Assembly: GCA_020722205.1 (NCBI GenBank)
Contig: DYLF01000012.1
Location: 1-32,772, forward strand
Direction of reading: 5' to 3'
Length of the DNA stretch: 32,772 bases
DNA from: Desulfobacca acetoxidans
GTDB taxonomy: Bacteria; Desulfobacterota; Desulfobaccia; Desulfobaccales; 0-14-0-80-60-11
In this document: in pieces, positions 22,096-30,756 of the stretch
How the letters are laid out: every line of letters starts with the position of its first letter
Numbering within the stretch: the first letter of the stretch is position 1
The notes under the pieces: generated by a model
Seen by the model: only the letters and a program-made list of their open reading frames with translations
Told to the model about the DNA's origin: nothing
Databases searched by the model: none
Made by a program: the position numbers and the translations under genes

Positions 22096-25000
22096 ATGGC
22101 GCGCATACAATGGGCCAAAGCCTCGCAGTTTAACTGGGTGTTTGACAATATGGGCGGGGTGCCGCTTATGGCGGCGGTGGCCGGGGTCTTTGGCAATGCT
22201 GTAACTATGGTACAACCCGAGGGTCAGGTCCAAATTCAGACTCCCCTGCCGGGAGGGGGCCGGGTTTACCTGGTACGGGGAGTCTGGCGCTCTGAGGTGC
22301 AGTTCCCCTGGGATGGGTTCTGGGCCGAACCCATAGAGGGGGAGCTGACCAATTACTATACAGGCGGCTTCTTTGTGAACCGGGGGATGGTGACGACCCT
22401 CACCCTGGGCCAGCCGTTGCCAGCCGGGACGCCGGTTCAGATATATTATCTCTATTTTACGGGGGAAAAATCCAGCAAGTACGAAGCCTTGAATAATTAT
22501 CCCTGCATCCGCCGAGCTTACCGGTCAAGAGAAGATTACACTTATGATTTTGCGGTGGACCGGCTTTTGGACCTGATGGTTTATCTGTATGAGGCCGAAG
22601 GTGAATGCGACCGGGATTTTCGGCCCCTGCGGGATTTTCTTTGGGAGGCTTTCTGTTGCCGTGAGCATAGCCTCACCCCTCCCTTGATATATGATTCGTT
22701 TGACAGGGTCTTCTGGGACCGGGGTTCTTTTCTCTTGTACCGGGGGGCCACTGCGGGAAGCGAGGCGTTCAAGGTCTTTCAGACGGAACTGGCCACAGGT
22801 GTTAAAGGCAGAGTGTTGCATGTCAGGGCGGACCTGCCTACCCGCCAGGATAGCGCCTGGTGCGGCTATGGTCTTAACTGGTCATTGGAGGACAGCCCTT
22901 TTTCTTCGCTGGCTCGGGTCTTCTTCAGTGTTAAAGGCCAAGCAGGATGCCGCCGGCTCCACAACCTCCTGAAGATAGGTAGCGGCAGCGCCAATCTGGT
23001 CCTGGCGGGGGATTTTGACCACCAGGAGAAGACCCGCTTTGTCGTGCAGATCGAAACCAGCGGCGAAGTGGGTGAGGCTGCCTGCCGCTGGTCCAAGGAT
23101 GGCGGTTTGACCTGGCAGGAAACCGGCGTTCTCACCGGGGATGCACAACACCCTGTGACCCTGTGGGGAGGGGTGAGCATATATTGGGAAAAGGGGGACG
23201 GACTCGATCTGGTGGCAGGGGATTACTGGACTTTTTGGGCCGGAGAGCCGGCCGAACACCCCCGGCGCCTGCTGGTGACGCTCAACGATTCAGCTCAGGG
23301 CGAGCCTGACCCCTGGGGTCCCCAGCATACTTATGTCCATGCTTTGCCTGACCGCGAGACTCAGCTGACCGCCTTTGAGGTACCGTTCAGCCAGTTCTGG
23401 CGGCGTGACAATATCATTGATGACGCAGACCGGGTGCGCGGCGAATGGGGTTGTTGGTACTCGGCCAGCCAAGTAGACGGTTGCGACCTCACCATTAGTG
23501 ATCGGGAAGTAACCGAGGTTATCGAGGGTGACACATTTTATACCCAACGGCAAGTTATCTGGAATCTGTCGCCTTTTGCCACCGCCTTTGGGGTTTGGGT
23601 GGGGGTGTCACCTTCTAGGACTGATTCCACCGACCATGTCAACCTCAATTTTCTCCTTAAACCTTTGGTGTCGGGGGCCAATAACTTACTTCTGCGGATC
23701 AAGGTGAAAGACGCCCGGGGAAGTTATTTTTATCAGGACCAGATGGTAACGGTGAACAGCTGGCAACGGGTGGTCGCACCTTTTGCGAGCATGGCTTTGG
23801 AATCAGGTGCAGAACCCCTGACCCACCCCATTCAGGCAGTGGATTTAGGCATCCCTGCCAACCCGCCAAGCAACGGTACGTTTCTGATCACCGATCTCAA
23901 GTTTGATGAGCACCTCACCTTCACCGGGGCGAAGCGCCTGCGAGTGTTAGAGTTCAAGATGGAGCAGCAGGGGATGAGGGACCATGAATGGTGGCTGGAT
24001 GAGGTGGGTCTTGGACCTATGGAGGCCACAGACCCTTATCCCATGGCGCCGCGGCTGGCCGTCTCTCTGGGTCCTTACGGCCAAAACCCTTGGCGAGGCC
24101 CCACTCTAGTCCACTACGCCCACCCCCTTGCACCTTACCTGGTAGGAGCAATAAATCTGAGTCAGATTTATGTCAAGCTGCACCGGGACGCGCAAGACCA
24201 ATATCATCAACGCTATGGGGGAGTGAAAGGGCCTATTCTCCCGGTGCACACCAGGAATGATATTGAAAACATCGCCTTATGTGGTGAGGAAAATTTTGGC
24301 CGGTTCTGTTGGTGGGGGCGGGTCCGACATTATGGCAAGCTGGTGGCCGCTTGGCGGTTCAACGGCGATTTGGTGGATGAGATTGGCACAACTCCCTTAT
24401 CTTGGTCAGGGACGCCGACCTATACCTCTGGCATCTGTCAGCCGGGTGACACCGCAATCAGCCTGGATGGGACAAAATATTGTTATTGTGCTCACCATGA
24501 CAAATTTCGGTTAAAGGACAACGATTTTACTTTTGAAATGGTGGTGAAATTCAACAACCTGACACCCGCCCAAGACTGCTTGGCGGGATTCTGGGATGTT
24601 TCCGGCAATAACCGTAGCTGGTCTTTATGGCGGTATTACAGCGGCTTGGGTTTCCGATATTCCACTAACGGCTCAGATGTCATTTATTTATACGATTACG
24701 TTGGCCCCTTATCTACCGGCACCTGGTATCACCTGGCATTTGTCAGGGATGGAACTGATCTGCATTTTTATATTAACGGCGAGCTGTTCACCACCTTAAA
24801 TATTGGCACGACTTATATCTATGACGCCACCAGCCAATTGCGCTTAGGCTCCTGGGGGCCTGGAACTTGGCAATTAAACGGCGACATTGACTACTTTTCC
24901 CTGATAAACGGCTATGCCATGAGTGCTCTTGAGGTGGCTGACCGTTGGCAGATTATCCAGGGCCAACTTAATGGCTCTGCTTACCCGGAAGCGGGCCATG

Positions 25001-26250
25001 CCTTGGGGCAATATTGGGCCTTCCTGCGTTTGGCGCAATATTATTTTCATACCAATGGGACGGAAGCCTGGGAGATATTGGAGCACTGGCTGCACTGGAT
25101 TGACACCTTTGGGGTGGCTGACGGTCAGGGGTGGAAATTCCCCACTTACTTTTCTGAATATGGCTTTGGCTACGGGGATTATGACCCAGGGGCAGCGGCT
25201 TCTTTAGCTATCGGTTGTCTCTATATCTATCTCAGGAACGGCAATGAAACAGCCGGCCTCTGGGCTCGGCGGATTTTGGACGACCTGCGACTCAACCGGC
25301 AAAGCCGGGATTATGGTGGCGGCTACAAAAGCGATTATCATTACGCCTGGCTCAATGCCCTGGTAGCTCAGGCCTTTGCCTTGGCGGTGGCACCGCTCCG
25401 TGGACAGGCCTTTCCCTTCCCCCACCATTCTTTCGACGCCGATCATTATCAAGCCCTTATGTCCTGGATGTTCACCCACTCCGGAGACGTCAAGCCCAAT
25501 CTGCTTAACCGCGATCTCATCCCCTTCACCTATCTGGAAGCACAGGATGTTTGGGATTATGCCCCTCATTACGTCTTTATGTCGGGCATGGGGTCTCTCG
25601 AGGCTGTCGTGTTGATGCTCGGAGCGGCCCTGGGCTATGGCAAAGTTGCCGGAGACTGGACTTGGTTTGACCGCTTGCTGCGTTTCCTGCTGCTGGACAA
25701 TCTGGTGAGGTTGCACCCCCAAAACATCAGCTCGCTGCACGCCGCCTACGACCTGGCGGGGGTCAAAAACCTGATCCGGATGAAATACGCCGACTATGAC
25801 CAGGATAATTCCAGATTTGTGGAAATCCGGGATGAGGCTGCCATCACTGCCTGGGGGGAGGCGCCCCTTGTGGTGGATTGCCGCTATGGTGGCCCTGTAG
25901 TCGTAGAAAACCCGGAAACGGCAAACCTGCTGGCGACACGCCTCCTAAAACGGCTCCGCACCCCTTGGGAGACCCTGGATCTCACTACTTGGCTGGAAGG
26001 CGCCCGGATAGAGATAGGAGATACGGTGGCGGTGTCAGCAGATTTTCATGGCTTGGCGGAAGAGGAATTCACGGTCTTTGGCAAAACCTTGGACTTAAAG
26101 CGTCGGCAGGTGCATCTTAACTTGGCTCGTCCCTTGGATTGTTCCTGGGCTTGGGCGGTAGAGACGGCGGGAAGTAGTTACGACAGTTTCGCCATTGATC
26201 AGCCCAGTCAGTATGATGCAAATTGGAGTTTTAAAGCCTTGGCCGGATAG
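22096..26250 (+). CDS. Giant multidomain tail-tip protein with lectin-like and hydrolase-like domains
   Basis: A 1384-aa protein. Residues 1-190: phage tail N-terminal part. About 294-384: beta domain shared with the preceding hub (IGSGSANLVLAGDF, CRWSKDGGLTWQ, DYWTFWAGEP). About 430-615: beta-sandwich resembling a carbohydrate-binding module (WQRVVAPFASMAL, GTFLITDLKFDEHL). About 748-945: LamG/concanavalin-like jellyroll (LVAAWRFNGDLVDE, FTFEMVVKFNN, TGTWYHLAFVRDG, LRLGSW). About 965-1235: all-helical region rich in Trp/Tyr/His (GQYWAFLRLAQYYF, YGFGYGDYDPGAAASLAIG, HYAWLNALVAQAFALAV) resembling an alpha/alpha-toroid sugar-active enzyme. About 1260-1345: hub-type ending (NLLATRLLKRLRTP, ARIEIGDTVAV). 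It likely binds and perhaps trims surface polysaccharide. Catalytic residues cannot be assigned by eye. The start ATG 22096 follows AGGGGAAA. Confidence 0.65.
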   Translation: MARIQWAKASQFNWVFDNMGGVPLMAAVAGVFGNAVTMVQPEGQVQIQTPLPGGGRVYLVRGVWRSEVQFPWDGFWAEPIEGELTNYYTGGFFVNRGMVTTLTLGQPLPAGTPVQIYYLYFTGEKSSKYEALNNYPCIRRAYRSREDYTYDFAVDRLLDLMVYLYEAEGECDRDFRPLRDFLWEAFCCREHSLTPPLIYDSFDRVFWDRGSFLLYRGATAGSEAFKVFQTELATGVKGRVLHVRADLPTRQDSAWCGYGLNWSLEDSPFSSLARVFFSVKGQAGCRRLHNLLKIGSGSANLVLAGDFDHQEKTRFVVQIETSGEVGEAACRWSKDGGLTWQETGVLTGDAQHPVTLWGGVSIYWEKGDGLDLVAGDYWTFWAGEPAEHPRRLLVTLNDSAQGEPDPWGPQHTYVHALPDRETQLTAFEVPFSQFWRRDNIIDDADRVRGEWGCWYSASQVDGCDLTISDREVTEVIEGDTFYTQRQVIWNLSPFATAFGVWVGVSPSRTDSTDHVNLNFLLKPLVSGANNLLLRIKVKDARGSYFYQDQMVTVNSWQRVVAPFASMALESGAEPLTHPIQAVDLGIPANPPSNGTFLITDLKFDEHLTFTGAKRLRVLEFKMEQQGMRDHEWWLDEVGLGPMEATDPYPMAPRLAVSLGPYGQNPWRGPTLVHYAHPLAPYLVGAINLSQIYVKLHRDAQDQYHQRYGGVKGPILPVHTRNDIENIALCGEENFGRFCWWGRVRHYGKLVAAWRFNGDLVDEIGTTPLSWSGTPTYTSGICQPGDTAISLDGTKYCYCAHHDKFRLKDNDFTFEMVVKFNNLTPAQDCLAGFWDVSGNNRSWSLWRYYSGLGFRYSTNGSDVIYLYDYVGPLSTGTWYHLAFVRDGTDLHFYINGELFTTLNIGTTYIYDATSQLRLGSWGPGTWQLNGDIDYFSLINGYAMSALEVADRWQIIQGQLNGSAYPEAGHALGQYWAFLRLAQYYFHTNGTEAWEILEHWLHWIDTFGVADGQGWKFPTYFSEYGFGYGDYDPGAAASLAIGCLYIYLRNGNETAGLWARRILDDLRLNRQSRDYGGGYKSDYHYAWLNALVAQAFALAVAPLRGQAFPFPHHSFDADHYQALMSWMFTHSGDVKPNLLNRDLIPFTYLEAQDVWDYAPHYVFMSGMGSLEAVVLMLGAALGYGKVAGDWTWFDRLLRFLLLDNLVRLHPQNISSLHAAYDLAGVKNLIRMKYADYDQDNSRFVEIRDEAAITAWGEAPLVVDCRYGGPVVVENPETANLLATRLLKRLRTPWETLDLTTWLEGARIEIGDTVAVSADFHGLAEEEFTVFGKTLDLKRRQVHLNLARPLDCSWAWAVETAGSSYDSFAIDQPSQYDANWSFKALAG

Positions 26251-26328
26251 CTCAGAACACAGAATTAAATTAACAGTAAGCAATGACCAGCCAAAAAATT
26301 TGGGCAAAAATAGCAAACGGAGGAAGAT

Positions 26329-27384
26329 ATGGCATTGATCAATCTGCCGCAGGCCAAGTGGGGCAGCGGCACGGGCAGACAAGTAATCTTAAAAAGTGAT
26401 TTTAACACCATCGAGCAGGCGGTGGTGGAAAGTTTTGCCCTCGGGGGGACGCCGGCTCTGGAATATGTCAATGGCACCACGATACAGGTAAATGCCACCC
26501 CTGATTGCAAGGCTCGGGTGATGCTGTGCGGCTTTCCCTCCCCCCTGCACCGCGGCTTATGGATCGATAGCGGCTTAAGTGATGGACGCTACCGGGAGAA
26601 CGCCACTTGTGTCACCCTTGACTTGGCCGTTACGGGCAGTCTCTGGGGTACTATTAAGGCCAGCCAGTGGTATGTCGTCTATGCACTGGCCGGGTCAGCG
26701 GACACCACCTTCAGTCTCAAAGCCATGCCGCTGATGCGGGTTTCCTCCCAGAGCACACAAATCATTACTCTCCGCAACAATGGCAACAGTGCCAATATCG
26801 GCTATGGCTTCGCCACCAATGAACTGGTGGGGGCCAAAATCTTGGTGCTCACCGGTACCTCCCGCGGCTTGGCCCGCCAGATTACAGCCAACAATAATGA
26901 CAACGCCGAAGGCGGCACCATAACCTATGGCGGCAGCGCCCTGACCCTGAGTCAAGGCGATTGGTTTGTAGTCCTCCCCCAGACCAACTTTCGCTATTTG
27001 GGAGCGGTGTTCAATGACTCCGCGGGGGAGGTATCGCCCTTCTACCAGGACGGCCCGCTCTTTACCTTTCGGACCCCTCGTGAGCTGACTTCCGGGGCCA
27101 TCAACGGCTACACTCTTTATGATCTCTGGTCGGTGGCGCCGCCCACAGCTCGTGTCTTGAGAGGCTTTGCCTCCGCCACCAACGGTTATGACCTGAAACT
27201 GGCCTTGTCCCTGGACGGCGTCAACCCAACCCTTATCCTGCATGGGGCCCCGCCCTCCGGTGATTTTGCGGGTGGGCGCGGAGCCATCCCTTTCAACTCC
27301 CGGGTTCTGGCCCATCATGCCATCTATCTTAATAACGAAAACACGGCCAATCAGGTCATCAGAGTGACAGGCTGGGAGGAGTAA
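26329..27384 (+). CDS. Putative tail tip/fibre protein
   Basis: This 351-aa, Gly/Thr/Asn-rich beta protein begins ALINLPQAKWGSGTGRQVIL and has repeated short strands such as AKILVLTGTSRGLARQITAN and TITYGGSALTLSQGDWFVVL, with C-terminal AHHAIYLNNENTANQVIRVT. A strong GGAGGAAG precedes ATG 26329. As the last gene of the morphogenesis cluster, after the large tip protein, it is probably a receptor-binding or tip-capping component. I do not recognise a family. Confidence 0.6.
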   Translation: MALINLPQAKWGSGTGRQVILKSDFNTIEQAVVESFALGGTPALEYVNGTTIQVNATPDCKARVMLCGFPSPLHRGLWIDSGLSDGRYRENATCVTLDLAVTGSLWGTIKASQWYVVYALAGSADTTFSLKAMPLMRVSSQSTQIITLRNNGNSANIGYGFATNELVGAKILVLTGTSRGLARQITANNNDNAEGGTITYGGSALTLSQGDWFVVLPQTNFRYLGAVFNDSAGEVSPFYQDGPLFTFRTPRELTSGAINGYTLYDLWSVAPPTARVLRGFASATNGYDLKLALSLDGVNPTLILHGAPPSGDFAGGRGAIPFNSRVLAHHAIYLNNENTANQVIRVTGWEE

Positions 27385-27396
27385 AGACGCGGGTGG

Positions 27397-27432
27397 CCCT
27401 CTCCCCCAATTCCTCTCTCAGTGGGGGAGGGG
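27397..27432. repeat. C/G-rich hairpin after the phage cluster
   Basis: CCCTCTCCCCC (27397-27407) pairs with GGGGGAGGGG (27423-27432) across a 15-nt loop with one wobble. This CTCTCCCCC/GGGGGAG hairpin is a common dispersed repeat in many bacteria. With no T-run it is not a canonical terminator but may slow read-through from the phage operon into hdrA. Confidence 0.5.
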
Positions 27433-27478
27433 AATATGCAGAAGCTGTCTTAGCTTAACTCAAAAACAAGAAACTTTC

Positions 27479-27507
27479 TTGACTTGCCCCCCCTTTTTTT
27501 ATATATG
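27479..27507 (+). promoter_or_regulatory. Predicted promoter of the hdr operon
   Basis: TTGACT (27479-27484), a 17-nt spacer, then TATATG (27502-27507). The spacer contains seven C and seven T in a row. The box pair lies about 150 nt ahead of the hdrA ATG, leaving a long untranslated leader with no recognised riboswitch. Confidence 0.5.
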
Positions 27508-27653
27508 AATCTTAGTGGATAATTTCACAAAAGCAGGCTCTTTATATACTTTTAACAACATTTGCGCAGGCGCCAAGATAAGTGCAAAGAATTATTGTGA
27601 GGGGTGTGAGCCTACAAGACTTGCCTTGCAAATCTCTGGAAAGGAAATACCTC

Positions 27654-30600
27654 ATGACACAGTCAAAGAATGAAAAAGTCGGAGCTGTTTTGGTAGTGGG
27701 CGGTGGCATTGCTGGTGTTGAGGCCTCTCTGGACCTGGCTAACGCCGGATTCTACGTGCACTTGGTGGAAAAGAAATCGGCCATTGGCGGAGTCTTGGTT
27801 CAACTTGACAAAAGCTACCCCACCAATGAACCCGCCATGTGCGTGATCTGCATGATGTCCCCCAACCTCATGGAATGTGGGCGCAATAAAGCCGGAGGCG
27901 GGCTGGACTATGAGATTACGGACTGCGGCTGCCATAAAAACATTGAAATTCATACCCTGGCGGAAGTGAAAAATCTGAGCGGTGAGCCTGGCAACTTCAC
28001 GGTCACCATAGAGAAAGCACCGCGCTTCGTCGATCCCCTCAAGTGTATTTCCTGTGGTGCCTGCACCGAGGTCTGCCCCATCAGCATCCCAGATGAGTTC
28101 AATCTCGGGATGAAAAAAACCAAGGCCATTTCCTTGCCCTATGCCCGAGCCATTCCGCCCACCTATGTGCTTCATAAACAGCCGGAGTGCGACGACTGCC
28201 GGAAGTGTGTGGAGATCTGTGAACCTGGAGCCGTCAACCTGGGAATGAAACCTGAGACCATAACCCTTAATGTGGGGGCTGTCGTGGCGGCACCGGGTTT
28301 TCAGGTTTACGATCCGTCCAAATATGACGGCTACCATTATCCCGCTCATCCCAATGTACTGACCAGCCTGGAATTTGAGCGTATGCTGTCGGAGGGGGGG
28401 CCCTCTGGTGGGCGTTTGCTGCGGCCCTCCGACCAACAAGAGCCCAAAAAGATCGCCTGGCTTCAGTGCGTGGGCTCCCGGGACACACACCACTGCAATA
28501 ACAGCTATTGTTCCGATATCTGTTGCATGTACGCCATCAAGCAGGCGCTGGTCGCCAAGGAGCACGCCAGCAGTCCCCTGGACACCGCCATCTTTTTCAT
28601 GGACATGCGCACCCAAGGCAAAAATTACGAACGATATTTCCAGCGGGCCAAGCGGGAAAAAGGGGTGCGCTTCATCCGCTCCCGGGTGCACGGCATTGAC
28701 ACGGTGCCCGGCACGGACACCCTGGTTCTTCGCTACCTCACAAAGCAAGGGGAGCTGAAAATTGAAGAATTCGACCTCGTGGTCCTCTCGGTGGGTGTGG
28801 AAACCTCTGCTGACGGTCTGCAATTGGCCAAGACCCTGGGGGTGGAGGTCGATCCGGAGACCCGCTTCGCCGTGACTTCGCCGTTTACGCCAGTGTGCAC
28901 CAGTAAACCGGGTGTTTTCGTGTGCGGTGTTTTTCAGGGTCCCAAGGACATTCCCCGCTCCACCACAGAGGCTTCCGCCGCGGCGGCGGCAGTGGGTGAA
29001 TTGCTGGCCCCGGCCCGGGGCACGGCTTTGCAGGTAAGAGATCTGCCGCCGGAAAGTGACGTCTCCGGGCAGGAACCCCGGGTGGGTGTATTTTTCTGCA
29101 GCTGTGGGGACAGCATGACGGGGGTTATAGACGTCAAGGATCTTTCGGCCTCCGTCTCTTCTTATCCTGGGGTGGCTTATAGCGCCCAAATTGCTGTTGC
29201 CTGTACTGGCGACGCCCAGAGAGACATTCTGCAAGCCATTAAAGATTATCACCTCAATCGAGTGGTGGTGGCCGCCTGCACTCCACGTATTTTGGGGCCC
29301 TACCTCCGGCAGACCATCAAGCAAGCAGGATTAAATCCCTATCTGTTCGAGATGGCCAATATCCGGGATCAGGCTGCCTGGGTGCACAAGGAGGAGCCGG
29401 ATAAAGCCCTGGCCAAGGCCAAGGCCATGGTCAGGGGGGCCGTGGCTCGGGTGGCCAGATTGGAACCTCTCCAGAAAATGAGCTTCCCCATGACCAAGAG
29501 CGCCTTGGTGGTGGGGGGCGGCGTCGCCGGCCTGGAGGCGGCCTGTTCCATCGCCGATATGGGCTTTCAGGCCTATCTGGTGGAAAAGACTGACCAGCTG
29601 GGCGGCCAGGCCCGGAACCTGGTGGTCAGTTCCCGGGGATATGATTACCAGGGCTATCTTAAACGCTTGATTAATAAGGTTGAGAACCACCCTCGCATCG
29701 AACTCCTGCTCAACTCCACTATAGTTGGCACCAGCGGAATTCTCGGCAATTTTAACACCACTGTCCAAACTCCCCAGGGCGAGCGCCTGGTGAACCATGG
29801 GGTGGGCATTATGGCATGTGGCGGCCGACCTTTCCAACCGAAGGAATACCTCTACGGCCAAAGAGACGATGTTTTCACCCTTTTTGAACTCGACAAGCTT
29901 ATTGCCGATAAAAATCCCAAGGTTACCGGTGCCCAGCAGGCAGTGTTCATTCAGTGCGTGGGCTCCAGGGAGCCGGAGCGGCCTTACTGCAGCCGTTTAT
30001 GCTGCACGCATTCGGTGGAGAGCGCCCTCGCTCTGAAAGAACTGAATCCCGAACTGGAGGTGATTGTCCTCTACCGGAATATCCGGACTTATGGGGACAA
30101 GGAACTGCTTTTCAAAAAAGCTCGGGAAATGGGAGTAATATTCATCCGCTTCGACCTGGACTGCAAACCCCGGGTGGAAACGGGGAGCGACGGTAAATTA
30201 CAAGTGACCGTCACCGATCCCATCTTGGGGCGGCCGGTGGTCTTGACCCCTGACCTGCTGACCTTGGCTAGCGCAGTGTTGCCCACCGGCACAAGGGAGA
30301 TGGCGGAGATCTTTGACCTGGAGGTTGACCTCGACGGCTTCTTCCAGGAATCCCACCCCAAACGGCGCCCAGTGGATGCTTTTCGGGAAGGCTTTTTCCT
30401 GGCTGGCTTGGCAAACTCGCCCAAACCGCTGGATGAATCCATCGCCGAGGCCAAGGCCGCGGCGGGCCGGGCCGCCACCTACCTGGCCCAGGAGAGCGTC
30501 CAACTCAGCGGTGTGGTGGCTGTGGTGGACCAGGACAAATGTGCGGTCTGTCTCACCTGTGTGCGCACCTGTCCCTTCGGCGTGCCCGTCATCGATTACC

Positions 30601-30743
30601 AAGTCGATGCGGCTTACATCGATCCAGTCACCTGCCAGGGGTGCGGTGTCTGCGTCTCAGAGTGCCCCGGCAAGGCCATCCAACTGCAAAACTTCACCGA
30701 TGCCCAGATCATCGCCCAGGAATTAGCCTTGGCGGCCGGTTAA
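27654..30743 (+). CDS. hdrA: Heterodisulfide reductase subunit A, tandem (two FAD modules)
   Basis: A soluble flavin-based bifurcating iron-sulfur flavoprotein. Module 1 (1-460): FAD fold GGGIAG (16-21), PTNEPAMCVICMMSP in the HdrA-specific Cys region, and two 4Fe-4S sites CISCGACTEVCP (131-142) and CDDCRKCVEICEPG (179-192). Module 2 (475-950): HdrA N-terminal domain VGVFFCSCGDSM, AACTPRILGPYLRQ, YLFEMANIRDQAAWVHKE, then GGGVAG (621-626). The end has two more clusters, CAVCLTCVRTCP (963) and CQGCGVCVSECP (994). At 1029 aa it exceeds the archaeal single-module HdrA (about 650 aa). The ATG at 27654 has AAAGGAAA upstream; the longer open frame to 27582 has no support. It should pair with the MvhD, HdrC and HdrB encoded next. 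Module 2 lacks the Cys region. Confidence 0.92.
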   Translation: MTQSKNEKVGAVLVVGGGIAGVEASLDLANAGFYVHLVEKKSAIGGVLVQLDKSYPTNEPAMCVICMMSPNLMECGRNKAGGGLDYEITDCGCHKNIEIHTLAEVKNLSGEPGNFTVTIEKAPRFVDPLKCISCGACTEVCPISIPDEFNLGMKKTKAISLPYARAIPPTYVLHKQPECDDCRKCVEICEPGAVNLGMKPETITLNVGAVVAAPGFQVYDPSKYDGYHYPAHPNVLTSLEFERMLSEGGPSGGRLLRPSDQQEPKKIAWLQCVGSRDTHHCNNSYCSDICCMYAIKQALVAKEHASSPLDTAIFFMDMRTQGKNYERYFQRAKREKGVRFIRSRVHGIDTVPGTDTLVLRYLTKQGELKIEEFDLVVLSVGVETSADGLQLAKTLGVEVDPETRFAVTSPFTPVCTSKPGVFVCGVFQGPKDIPRSTTEASAAAAAVGELLAPARGTALQVRDLPPESDVSGQEPRVGVFFCSCGDSMTGVIDVKDLSASVSSYPGVAYSAQIAVACTGDAQRDILQAIKDYHLNRVVVAACTPRILGPYLRQTIKQAGLNPYLFEMANIRDQAAWVHKEEPDKALAKAKAMVRGAVARVARLEPLQKMSFPMTKSALVVGGGVAGLEAACSIADMGFQAYLVEKTDQLGGQARNLVVSSRGYDYQGYLKRLINKVENHPRIELLLNSTIVGTSGILGNFNTTVQTPQGERLVNHGVGIMACGGRPFQPKEYLYGQRDDVFTLFELDKLIADKNPKVTGAQQAVFIQCVGSREPERPYCSRLCCTHSVESALALKELNPELEVIVLYRNIRTYGDKELLFKKAREMGVIFIRFDLDCKPRVETGSDGKLQVTVTDPILGRPVVLTPDLLTLASAVLPTGTREMAEIFDLEVDLDGFFQESHPKRRPVDAFREGFFLAGLANSPKPLDESIAEAKAAAGRAATYLAQESVQLSGVVAVVDQDKCAVCLTCVRTCPFGVPVIDYQVDAAYIDPVTCQGCGVCVSECPGKAIQLQNFTDAQIIAQELALAAG

Positions 30744-30756
30744 CACTAGGAGAACT

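Noticed and set aside
27663-29324. 553-aa open frame on the minus strand inside hdrA
   Set aside because: Antisense shadow of a highly conserved flavoprotein gene; no ribosome-binding site and His/Gly-rich composition without any family motif.
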